A stretch of 8,097 nt of DNA from Thermoplasmata archaeon (GCA_021827545.1 JAKAVH010000151.1:1-8097); one strand, 5' to 3'. Counted from the stretch's first letter, positions 1-6,391 are shown. Notes: a model not told the origin generated them from the sequence alone. Translations and numbers: made by a program.

Positions 1-1095
1 GCGGCGCGGGCGGCGATCGAACGCGCGGGGCTCGAACCCGCCGACGTCGAGGAGGTGCTCCTTGGTCAGGGGATTCAGGCCGGGGCCGGCCAGAATCCCG
101 CCCGTCAGGTCCTTCGGGGGGCCGGGGTGCCGGACACGGTCGGCGCCGCGACCGTCAACATGGTCTGCGGCTCCGGCATGAAGGCACTCCACTGGGGATT
201 CTCCTCGATCCGGGCCGGCGACTTCGACCGGGTGCTCGTCGGTGGGATGGAGAGCATGTCGAACGCCCCTTATCTCCTGCCGGGCGCGATGCGCTGGGGG
301 AGCCCACCCGGTGCCCACACTCTCGACGACGCGATGCAGCGGGACTCCCTTATCGATGCCTACGGGGAGCACGAGATCATGGGGCTCACCGGGGAGCGGG
401 TCGCCCGGAAGTTCGGGCTGACCCGCTCCGATGTCGATGCGTTCGGGCTGAGGAGCCACCTCCGGGCATCGCGGGCGGTCGCGGCCGGCACGTTCGCCTC
501 CGAGATCGTCCCCGTCCCTCCGGGCGTCGTCCCCGGCAGCACCGGGCTCGATCATGACGAGGGGCCCCGCGCCGACACGACGTTCGAAGGTCTCTCCCGG
601 CTACGGCCGGCCTTCGCTCCGGACGGCGTGCTCACGGCCGGCAACTCCTCCCGGCTCTCGGATGGCGCGTCGGCGCTCCTCCTGGCGAGCGAGCGGGAGG
701 TCGAACGTCGGGGCGTCCGCCCGCTCGCGTGGATCCATTCGACCGCCGAGAGCGGCGTCCATCCGAGCGATGTGATGGAGTCGCCGATCCCGACCGTACG
801 CCGACACCTCGCGCGAGTGGGGCTCGCGCCGGCCGACTTCGATCGGGTCGAGCACAACGAGGCCTACGCCTCGGCCTCGCTCGCCGTGCAGCGGACGTTC
901 GACTTCTCCGAGGAGGAGTTCAACGCGAACGGCGGCGCCGTCGCGCTTGGGCACCCGATCGGGATGAGCGGAGCCCGGATCGTCGTCACGCTCGTGCACG
1001 AGCTCCTGCGCACGAAGGGCCACCGCGGGCTCGCGACCCTCTGCATGGGCGGCGGGAACGGGCTGAGCGTGATCGTCGAGCGGGCGGAGGAGTGA
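1..1095 (+). CDS. Thiolase (acetyl-CoA C-acyltransferase family), N-terminus cut off by the window edge
   Basis: The frame is open from base 1 to the TGA at 1093-1095, giving 364 visible residues. Thiolases cleave 3-ketoacyl-CoA or condense two acyl-CoAs in the cytoplasm. All three catalytic elements are visible: the nucleophilic Cys in VNMVCGSGMKA (visible residue 56, codon 166-168), the GHPIG histidine (residue 318) and the second Cys in CMGGGNG (residue 348). These are offset by 30-33 residues from the classical Cys89/His348/Cys378 numbering, so roughly 32 residues are missing and the full protein would be near 395-400 residues, a normal length. The usual NEAF block reads HNEAY here. The classical-type motifs (NANGGAVALGHPIG, SGARI) argue against the archaeal SCP2-like thiolase of the mevalonate pathway. 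Whether it works in degradation or biosynthesis (for example acetoacetyl-CoA formation) cannot be told without the upstream genes. It ends 11 bases from the convergent cysS gene. Confidence 0.93.
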   Translation, partial: AARAAIERAGLEPADVEEVLLGQGIQAGAGQNPARQVLRGAGVPDTVGAATVNMVCGSGMKALHWGFSSIRAGDFDRVLVGGMESMSNAPYLLPGAMRWGSPPGAHTLDDAMQRDSLIDAYGEHEIMGLTGERVARKFGLTRSDVDAFGLRSHLRASRAVAAGTFASEIVPVPPGVVPGSTGLDHDEGPRADTTFEGLSRLRPAFAPDGVLTAGNSSRLSDGASALLLASEREVERRGVRPLAWIHSTAESGVHPSDVMESPIPTVRRHLARVGLAPADFDRVEHNEAYASASLAVQRTFDFSEEEFNANGGAVALGHPIGMSGARIVVTLVHELLRTKGHRGLATLCMGGGNGLSVIVERAEE

Positions 1096-1106
1096 CCCCT
1101 TCCTCG

Positions 1107-2324
1107 CTAGCGCAGACGGATCCCGAGACGCGTTTCGACCTCGGCGAGCGCGTGGGAAGCCGCCCGTCGGTCCCCCCGGGCGATCCCGCCCCGAGGGTCG
1201 GCGTCGAGCGACCGAGCGAACGCGCGGATGCGGGCGATCGCCCGGTCGGTCCCGAGGTTGTCGAGGAGGTCCTGGCGGACCCCCTCCGCAAGCGCTTGGG
1301 CGGTCCGGACGCCGAGCGGTCCCCGACGCGACGAGCCGAGCCACGCTCCGATCGATCGACGGACGCCGGCGAGCTCGAGCGCCGCAGAGCAGTACGCGTC
1401 CCCGTCCCACTCGAGCCGTTCGGAGTATCGTGGGGTAAGGAGGTACCACCGAAGCCCGGGAGCCTCGGCGTCGCGCAGCGCCTCCCGGATCGACACCAGG
1501 TTCTGGGTCGACTTCGACATCTTCCGTCCGTCCTGCAGGACGAACGCGGTGTGCAGGAAGAAGCGAGAGAACGGGCGACCGTCGAGTGCCAGCGCAATCT
1601 CGTTCTCGGCGTGGTGATGGGGATAGACGAGGTCGAGTCCGCCTCCGTGAAGGTCGACCGGCACGCCGAGGTAGTGTCGGGCCATCGCGTAGCACTCGAG
1701 GTGCCAGCCCGGCATCCCGGGACCGTAGGGTCCCCTCCACGATGGGAGCGGCGGCTCCTGACGCTTCCAGACCATGAACTCCGACGCGACCGACTCCCGA
1801 TCCGGGAACGGGTGGCCGGGCTCGAGAACCGCGTGCTCCGCGAGCTCGGTGCTGACCGGGAAGTTCTCCTCGCGAGGCCGGTCCGGCGGGCGATAGTACC
1901 ACGCCTCCCCGTCGTGGCGGACGCGCCCGGTCCGCTCGAGACGGGCCGCGACCTGGACCATCCGGGGAATGAAGTCGCTGGCGCGCGGCAGGTAGGTAGG
2001 GCGGAGGATCCCGAGGGCGTCGAGGTCGCGCAGGAAGGCGGCCTCCTCGCGCCGGGCGAGGGTTCGCCAGCTCGTACCGAGGAGGGCCGCCCGTCGGTCG
2101 ATCTTCTCCTCGAAATCGGTGATGTTCATCACGTGGCGGACCGGAACACCGTCGGCCTCGAACGCCCGGCGGACGACGTCGAAGTAGAGGTACGTCCGAG
2201 CGTGGCCGACGTGCGCCGGCGCGTAGACGGTCGGTCCGCAGACGTACATGCCCAGGGGGCGGGACGGCCGCCGTCGGACCGGGTGGATCCGCCCGCTCAG
2301 GGTGTCGAAGACCCGGAGAACCAT
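1107..2324 (-). CDS. cysS: Cysteinyl-tRNA synthetase (class I), short form
   Basis: The enzyme charges tRNA-Cys with cysteine in the cytoplasm. From ATG 2324 it is 405 residues. Visible in order: MYVCGPTVY with the first zinc-ligand Cys (29), the HIGH-type signature HVGH (38-41), NITDFEEKI (67-75), GWHLECYAM with the second zinc Cys (211), DLHGGGLDLVYPHHHAENE (224-242) supplying the His and Glu zinc ligands, KMSKS (268-272), and a reduced DALR-type helical region with a LLDNLGTDRA segment (353-362). Family members are usually about 460-500 residues, so the C-terminal part is short. The start was chosen because CysRS proteins begin just before the conserved R-V-[FY]-[DN]-T-L segment. ATG 2336 (four residues longer) is also possible. 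A longer frame to 2528 adds only low-complexity Arg/Pro/Ala sequence and is unlikely. MshC, a shorter CysRS paralogue, is a less likely alternative. The gene is monocistronic here, divergent from the RAM-domain gene. Confidence 0.93.
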   Translation of the reverse strand: MVLRVFDTLSGRIHPVRRRPSRPLGMYVCGPTVYAPAHVGHARTYLYFDVVRRAFEADGVPVRHVMNITDFEEKIDRRAALLGTSWRTLARREEAAFLRDLDALGILRPTYLPRASDFIPRMVQVAARLERTGRVRHDGEAWYYRPPDRPREENFPVSTELAEHAVLEPGHPFPDRESVASEFMVWKRQEPPLPSWRGPYGPGMPGWHLECYAMARHYLGVPVDLHGGGLDLVYPHHHAENEIALALDGRPFSRFFLHTAFVLQDGRKMSKSTQNLVSIREALRDAEAPGLRWYLLTPRYSERLEWDGDAYCSAALELAGVRRSIGAWLGSSRRGPLGVRTAQALAEGVRQDLLDNLGTDRAIARIRAFARSLDADPRGGIARGDRRAASHALAEVETRLGIRLR

Positions 2325-2352
2325 GGACCACCGCATCGGCGTCCGACCGCGC

Positions 2353-2362
2353 TTAACGCTTT
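2353..2362 (-). promoter_or_regulatory. Possible TATA-like element for cysS
   Basis: On the minus strand this reads AAAGCGTTAA, the only AT-rich patch upstream of cysS in otherwise almost pure GC sequence. Its centre is about 21 nt before ATG 2336 and 33 nt before ATG 2324. Archaeal TATA boxes are centred about 26 nt before the transcription start, so a start near 2331 would leave a leader of a few bases before ATG 2324. The match to a TATA consensus is poor. No Shine-Dalgarno sequence is seen before either ATG. Confidence 0.35.
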
Positions 2363-2453
2363 GGAGCGCGGTTACCTCCGCGTCGCTCGGCGCGGTGACC
2401 GGCCGACGAGGAACGGCTCGGGAGCGGGCCCGAACGCCGACCGCAGCGCCCGG

Positions 2454-2473
2454 CGGGGGGTCCGGGCCCCCCG
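2454..2473. repeat. GC-rich inverted repeat (hairpin-forming)
   Basis: CGGGGGGTCCGGGCCCCCCG folds back on itself: C plus six G pair with six C plus G, followed by one T-G pair closing a tiny CCGG turn. It sits in the cysS/RAM intergenic region, about 97 bases before the RAM start and 130 bases before cysS. It could be a structured leader, a protein site or simply a by-product of extreme GC content. No T-run follows, so it is not a typical terminator. Confidence 0.4.
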
Positions 2474-2556
2474 ACGGCTCGGGCCCGGCCCTCCGGGGCG
2501 CCCGCGGGGCTGCGGCGCTCGCGCCCAACGCTAGGTTGAAGAGCGGCGGGCGCCGT

Positions 2557-2562
2557 GGAGGG
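2557..2562 (+). promoter_or_regulatory. Shine-Dalgarno site of the RAM-domain gene
   Basis: GGAGGG lies 7 nt before ATG 2570, close to the ideal match and spacing for the archaeal anti-Shine-Dalgarno sequence. It overlaps the in-frame GTG at 2555, so it decides the start in favour of the ATG. It also implies a transcript with a leader, unlike the peroxiredoxin and transporter genes. Confidence 0.65.
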
Positions 2563-2569
2563 ACCGCGG

Positions 2570-2806
2570 ATGGAGACCCTCTTCCTCCTGGTCGAAACCG
2601 AAGTCGGCCGCCTCGACGAGGTCCTCCGCCGGATCCGGTCGGTGCCCGGCGTGACCGAGGTGCAGGTGGTGACCGGACCGTTCGACGTGATCGTCAAGGT
2701 CGAAGCGCCGCACATCAACCAGGCGCTCGACACCGTGGTCCACCGGATCCGGCGGATCGGAGGGATCAAGTCGACCGAAACGCTGGTGACGGTCGCCACG
2801 GGTTGA
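2570..2806 (+). CDS. Stand-alone Lrp/AsnC ligand-binding (RAM) domain protein
   Basis: This is a 78-residue protein consisting of a single alpha/beta ACT-like RAM domain, the effector-binding and oligomerisation module of Lrp/AsnC regulators. Visible are an initial hydrophobic strand (ETLFLLVET, 2-10), a helix (GRLDEVLRRIRSV, 13-25), a second strand with the family's Gly-x-x-Asp turn in TGPFDVIVKVEA (35-46; G36, D39), a second helix (HINQALDTVVHRI, 48-60) and a final strand (STETLVTVAT, 68-77). There is no helix-turn-helix, and no room for one upstream, so it cannot bind DNA in the usual Lrp manner. Known stand-alone RAM proteins form oligomers and bind amino acids, and may assemble with full-length Lrp proteins. 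The ligand here is unknown. Its neighbours are divergent cysS and, 58 nt downstream on the same strand, the peroxiredoxin gene, which seems to have its own promoter. Confidence 0.88.
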   Translation: METLFLLVETEVGRLDEVLRRIRSVPGVTEVQVVTGPFDVIVKVEAPHINQALDTVVHRIRRIGGIKSTETLVTVATG

Positions 2807-2834
2807 GCCGCCGCCCGGCGTCGTCCGTGGATTG

Positions 2835-2843
2835 AATAAATAC
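2835..2843 (+). promoter_or_regulatory. TATA-like promoter element of the peroxiredoxin gene
   Basis: AATAAATAC is a conspicuous AT island in GC-rich sequence, centred about 26 nt before ATG 2865. That is the distance expected when transcription starts at or next to the start codon. No Shine-Dalgarno sequence precedes this ATG, which fits a leaderless mRNA. It implies transcription independent of the RAM gene upstream. Confidence 0.65.
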
Positions 2844-2847
2844 GGGT

Positions 2848-2862
2848 GGGGCCGTAGGCCCC
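2848..2862. repeat. Perfect inverted repeat between TATA-like box and peroxiredoxin start; possible operator
   Basis: GGGGCC GTA GGCCCC is a perfect 6-base inverted repeat with a 3-base spacer, ending two bases before ATG 2865 and starting five bases after the TATA-like island. If the transcript is leaderless, the repeat lies in promoter DNA rather than in the mRNA, in the place where archaeal repressors often bind to block polymerase. The operator role is inference, and chance is possible at this GC content. Confidence 0.4.
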
Positions 2863-2864
2863 CG

Positions 2865-3305
2865 ATGGTCGCGGTCGGAGAGAAGGCACCGGAGTTCAAG
2901 TCGCGGAACCAGGACGGGTCGCCGTTCGAACTGTCGTCTCTGCGGGGCCACCCGTTCGTCCTCTACTTCTACCCGAAGGCGGACACTCCGGGGTGCACGA
3001 TCGAGTCGAAGGGGTTCCGCGACGACTACGCAAAGCTGCGGTCGCACCGGGTCCAGGTGGTCGGCGTGAGCGTGGACGACTGCCCGGATCAAAAGGCGTT
3101 CGCGGAGAAGTACGGTCTCCCCTTTACCCTGGTCGCCGACCACTCGAAAGAGGTCTCGAAGACGTACGGGGTGCTGAGCCCCCAAGGCTACGCCCGGAGG
3201 GTCTCCTTCCTCGTCGACGCCGACGGCAAGGTTGTGGAGATCGTCGACTCCTCCTCCCCCGGTCCTCACCTCGAGCGGGCCCGCGCGCGGTTCCTCAAGG
3301 GCTAG
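2865..3305 (+). CDS. Peroxiredoxin of the PrxQ/Bcp (AhpC-TSA) type
   Basis: This is a cytoplasmic thiol peroxidase of 146 residues that reduces H2O2 or organic peroxides, normally recycled by thioredoxin-like donors. The thioredoxin-fold landmarks are visible: VGEKAPEF near the N-terminus (4-11), the strand FVLYFYPKADTPGCT (31-45) with the peroxidatic Cys44 in the canonical PxxxTPGC motif, VVGVSVDD (65-72), FAEKYGLPFTLVAD (79-92), and R111-R112 followed by SFLVDADGKVV (114-124). Length fits Bcp (about 150). The usual resolving Cys five residues after the peroxidatic one is absent: position 49 is Lys (CTIESK). The only other Cys is C73 (VDDCPDQ). ATG 2865 was chosen because VAVGEKAPEF is the normal Bcp N-terminus and the TATA-like element is 26 nt upstream. 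An in-frame TTG at 2832 would overlap that element. It ends 16 bases before the end of the convergent transporter gene. Confidence 0.92.
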   Translation: MVAVGEKAPEFKSRNQDGSPFELSSLRGHPFVLYFYPKADTPGCTIESKGFRDDYAKLRSHRVQVVGVSVDDCPDQKAFAEKYGLPFTLVADHSKEVSKTYGVLSPQGYARRVSFLVDADGKVVEIVDSSSPGPHLERARARFLKG

Positions 3306-3321
3306 CGCGGCGCCGACTCCC

Positions 3322-6300
3322 CTACTCCTGCCGGCGGGGCCGGCCCATCGGCCTGGCCGGGGGCGCATCCGCCCCGGGAGCGGCCGATCGGGGCGGGGCC
3401 GGCTTCGGTCGGCGTCCGCTGAGCGACCAGACCCGGTCGCCGAGCAGCTGAAGGAACGCTGGGACCAGGTAGGTCCGCACGATCATGGCGTCGAGCACGA
3501 CCGCGATGGCGACCGAGAAGCCGATCGCCCGGATGAGGGTGAACGAGCCGACGAGGAGCGCACCGAAGGCGCTCGCCAGGATGACCGCGGCGGCGGTGAT
3601 GATCCCCCCGGTGCGGGCGACCGCCTCGACCGCCGCCTCTCCCGACGGCCGACCTCGCAGGCGTTCCTCCCGGACCCGCGTCAGGACGAAGATGTTGTAG
3701 TCGATCCCCAGCCCGAGGACGAGCATGATGAGCAGCGTCCGCACGTAGAAGAACAGCGGAAAGCCGAGCAGCTGGTCGAAGATCAGGTGCGTCAGCGCCC
3801 AGGCCCAGCTGATCGAGAGGCCGATCGTCGCGACCGCCATGACCGCGATGATCCACGAGCGCAGGACGATCAGGAGGACCGCGATGAGGCCGATCGTGAC
3901 CGCGACGATCAACAGGTCGGTGGCGCTCGAGGTCTGGTTCGCAAGGTCCCGGATGAGCGGGGCTCCGCCGCCGAAGTGGACCGCCGTGATCTCGGGGTGG
4001 CCGGCGGCATACCCCTCGAACGCGCTGCGGACTCCCTCGACCGCGTTCACCGCCGTCTCGCTGAGCCCCGACGCGGCGGGGACGAGGTCGAGGACGACCG
4101 TGCGCTGGTCCGTGCCGACGTAGCCCCCGAGGAGGGCCACCAGCGTGGTTCGGGTCGCGACCGGCAGCGAGGAGAGGTTGAGCCACTCTCCGAGCGGGGC
4201 GCCGTACGCTCCGACGGGGGAAGTGACCTGGGCGATCCCGCCCGTCGAGCTCGCCTGCGAAGTCAGCGCTGCGATCGCCCCGAACTCGGTCGCGTTCGTG
4301 ACGTTCCCGGGGCCCAGGAGCGCGGCGGAGAACGTGACGAGGGCGAAGGAGGGGACCGCAAAGCCGGGTCCGAAGTAGTCGCCGAGCACGGCGAGCCCGC
4401 GGGTCGCCGAGTGGCCGCTCGGCAGCTGCGCATAGAAATCGTAGGAGAGGGGCGCGTCGAGCGCCACGACGACCAGCGGGACCGAGACCAGGAGCACGAG
4501 CCCGACGACCAGGACCGGGTGGCGCTGGGTCGCCCGGCCCGCGCGGTAGAAGTACGTCGACTCGGTCCGGAGGCGCGAGCCGACCCGCTGGGCGTGACGG
4601 CTGAACCGATCCCCGGTCGTCGGCCAGAAGATCCTCGGCCCGAGGAGCCGGAGGAGAGCCGGTATCATCGTCAGCGAAACGAGGACCGCGATCAGGATCG
4701 CGACGGAGAGGACCGATCCCCACTGGCTGAGGAGGGCGACCCCGCTGAACGCGAGCGCGACGGTCGCGATGATCGCGGTCGAGCCGCTGGTCGCCACCGA
4801 CTGGCCCGCCCAAGAGACCGACGCGACGATCGCGTCGTCGGACCGCTCCCCCTGGAACAATTCCTCGCGGTAGCGGGCCGTGAGGAAGATCGAGTAGTCG
4901 GTCCCGACTCCGAGGACGAAGACCTCCTCGAGCGTGATCGACGTGGTGTCGACGTGGCCGACGACGGTGCCGATCAGGACCGTGGCGCCGAGTCCGAGGA
5001 CGAGGGCGATGCCGAGGGCCGCGAAGGTGACGAGCGGGGCGATGGGGGAGCGGAAGTAGATCATCGCGATCGCGAGCAGCAGCCCGACCGTGATCGGAAG
5101 GACGAGCGCGATCGATTCGTTCACCGACGTCTGGGTCAACCGGTCGAGTGCGCTCGGGCCGGTCTGGACGTACTGGATCGCCCCCGTCGCGTCGTGCGCG
5201 TGTACGATGCCGGGGACGAGCGCGTCGATCGCTCCGAGGTCGGAGTAGACCGGCTGACCCCCGCTCGCGTTCGTAAAGGAGTCCGAGACCGTGAAGGCGA
5301 CGTTGACGATCGACGCCGCCCCGTTCGGGGCCACGTACGGGCCGGAGATCCCGGCCGGGACGGGGAGCGGTTCCCGCGCCAGCGTGGTCGTTGCGACCGT
5401 CTGGGCGGCCCAGGCCGAGGCCGGGCCCGGCGCGACCTGGGCCGACGGGAACGCGTCCCAGACCGTGCGGAGAAAGGCCGGCGGCAGCCCGGTCGCCGGT
5501 CCGAGGACGGTCACGACGACCCACTGGACGCTCGGCCACGCCGTGAAGTTCCCCACGTCGAGCGCCGCAAGCGCTGTCGCCGCGACCGCCTGGTCGGGAG
5601 CCGGCAGCGCAACGAGGAGCGGCGCCTCACCGGTGCGCGCCGCCCCGTTCGTGCACGCGACGAGGTTCGCGAGTCCCTGCCAGCACGGCGCACCGGTCGG
5701 GTTCGCGCTCGTGTTGAACGATCCGTAGAAGGCGTTGAGGAAACGGGACGCGGTCGCGTTCGCGAGCGAGGCGTTCGTCGCTTGGAGGGCGAGGTAGGTC
5801 GCGGACGCCGGTGACGTACCGTTCACGAGGGCCTCGAAGTTCGCGAGGAACGTCGCCGGAGGTCCCCACAGCAGGCGGGCAGAGGCGTTCACCGCGGGCG
5901 GTAGCGCGTTGGGGCCCGAGATCCCCCCCGCGAGCACCCCGCCCGCGAGCTCCGCCTGTCCCGCGAGGTACCCGGCGTACGCGGTGTAGACGCTCGCGAC
6001 CCCCGCGACGTCCGTGAGCGCTCGGTCGCTCTCGAGAGCGCTCGTGACGTTCAGTACGACCGCCTGGCCGTTCGCGTCGGTGAGGTTGGTCCCGTAGAAC
6101 AATAGGATCGTCGCGGCCACGCCGGTGGAGTTCGGGAAGAGGCGGGCGAGCTCGACGCTGGCCTCGGCGCTCGGAGAGTTCGAGGGGAGGGAGGTGGTGC
6201 TGTTCGTCGTGACAGAACCGAGCAGCGGGAGGAACGGGATCGCGACCAGGAGGAGCGCGATCCAGAACGCGATCGGGTACCACGGGTGCCGGACGATCCA

Positions 6301-6363
6301 GCGACCCAGCCGGCCGAACCCGCGGGCGCCCCCGGCGCCGCTCCCCCCCGAGCCGCGGGTCAT
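3322..6363 (-). CDS. MMPL/RND-superfamily membrane transporter with a large outer loop
   Basis: This is a 1013-residue predicted cytoplasmic-membrane exporter, probably proton-driven, substrate unknown. MMPL/HAE3 relatives move lipids or other hydrophobic molecules. The layout is two repeats of TM1 + outer loop + five TMs: TM1 about 31-49, outer loop 50-415, TM2-6 about 418-573, linker, TM7 about 616-635, outer loop 636-814, TM8-12 about 815-974. The family GxDY motif occurs in both halves (GTDYSIF 487-493; GIDYNIF 886-892), and each is followed by an Arg/Glu-rich inner loop (ARYREE; TRVREERLRG). The first outer loop is about twice as long as the second. All 16 N-x-S/T sequons, and the protein's only two cysteines (227 and 237), lie in the predicted outside parts. 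The Gly-rich N-terminus and Pro/Arg-rich C-terminal tail (about 982-1013) are probably disordered and cytoplasmic. ATG 6363 is preceded by a TATA-like motif and no Shine-Dalgarno site. It lies 30 nt downstream of truB on the same strand, so some read-through is possible. Confidence 0.93.
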   Translation of the reverse strand: MTRGSGGSGAGGARGFGRLGRWIVRHPWYPIAFWIALLLVAIPFLPLLGSVTTNSTTSLPSNSPSAEASVELARLFPNSTGVAATILLFYGTNLTDANGQAVVLNVTSALESDRALTDVAGVASVYTAYAGYLAGQAELAGGVLAGGISGPNALPPAVNASARLLWGPPATFLANFEALVNGTSPASATYLALQATNASLANATASRFLNAFYGSFNTSANPTGAPCWQGLANLVACTNGAARTGEAPLLVALPAPDQAVAATALAALDVGNFTAWPSVQWVVVTVLGPATGLPPAFLRTVWDAFPSAQVAPGPASAWAAQTVATTTLAREPLPVPAGISGPYVAPNGAASIVNVAFTVSDSFTNASGGQPVYSDLGAIDALVPGIVHAHDATGAIQYVQTGPSALDRLTQTSVNESIALVLPITVGLLLAIAMIYFRSPIAPLVTFAALGIALVLGLGATVLIGTVVGHVDTTSITLEEVFVLGVGTDYSIFLTARYREELFQGERSDDAIVASVSWAGQSVATSGSTAIIATVALAFSGVALLSQWGSVLSVAILIAVLVSLTMIPALLRLLGPRIFWPTTGDRFSRHAQRVGSRLRTESTYFYRAGRATQRHPVLVVGLVLLVSVPLVVVALDAPLSYDFYAQLPSGHSATRGLAVLGDYFGPGFAVPSFALVTFSAALLGPGNVTNATEFGAIAALTSQASSTGGIAQVTSPVGAYGAPLGEWLNLSSLPVATRTTLVALLGGYVGTDQRTVVLDLVPAASGLSETAVNAVEGVRSAFEGYAAGHPEITAVHFGGGAPLIRDLANQTSSATDLLIVAVTIGLIAVLLIVLRSWIIAVMAVATIGLSISWAWALTHLIFDQLLGFPLFFYVRTLLIMLVLGLGIDYNIFVLTRVREERLRGRPSGEAAVEAVARTGGIITAAAVILASAFGALLVGSFTLIRAIGFSVAIAVVLDAMIVRTYLVPAFLQLLGDRVWSLSGRRPKPAPPRSAAPGADAPPARPMGRPRRQE

Positions 6364-6384
6364 CGGTCGTGCCAGCGGGCGCGG

Positions 6385-6391
6385 TGCATAA
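6385..6391 (-). promoter_or_regulatory. TATA-like element of the MMPL transporter gene
   Basis: The minus strand reads TTATGCA here, the only AT-rich patch in the 30-base truB-transporter gap. Its centre is about 25 nt before ATG 6363, the same geometry as at the peroxiredoxin gene, which suggests a leaderless transcript separate from truB. The match to a TATA consensus is only moderate. Confidence 0.45.

Larger units (their letters stand above)
2325..2569. other. Divergent intergenic region between cysS and the RAM-domain gene
   Basis: About 245 bases hold no credible gene. The cysS-side AT-rich patch lies near 2353-2362. The middle (about 2410-2515) is extremely GC-rich, with a strong hairpin at 2454-2473 and a direct repeat of CGGCTCGGG at about 2414-2422 and 2475-2483. 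On the right, CTAGGTTGAAGAG (2531-2543) is the only slightly AT-richer stretch before the RAM gene, but it is not a clear TATA box. The frames crossing this region encode only low-complexity Arg/Gly/Pro sequence. Confidence 0.6.

Noticed and set aside
2337..2528. N-terminal extension of CysS up to 2528
   Set aside because: The added residues are low-complexity Ala/Pro/Arg sequence, cross the 2454-2473 hairpin and have no counterpart in CysRS proteins.
601..2534. Long frames on both strands (576 codons minus, 601 codons plus) across the thiolase and cysS
   Set aside because: Both are Arg/Pro/Gly-rich shadows crossing two convergent genes with well-supported motifs.
2832..2864. Alternative TTG start for the peroxiredoxin
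   Set aside because: It would place the start before the TATA-like island and add residues not seen in Bcp proteins. ATG 2865 gives the normal N-terminus.
3306..3321. Transcription terminator between the convergent peroxiredoxin and transporter genes
   Set aside because: There is a small palindrome (CGGCGCCG, 3308-3315) but no T-run on either strand, and the gap is only 16 bases. I cannot support a terminator call.
3302..5539. A 745-codon minus-strand frame overlapping the transporter gene
   Set aside because: A frame-shifted shadow of the transporter: Arg/Pro/Gly low-complexity translation, no recognisable domain, while the overlapping frame has clear TMs and both GxDY motifs.
3232..5814. 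An 860-codon open frame on the plus strand, antisense to the transporter gene
   Set aside because: The translation is almost wholly Arg/Asp/Glu/Gly/Pro with no hydrophobic core or motif, and its register mirrors a real membrane-protein gene. At this GC content stop codons are rare in shadow frames.
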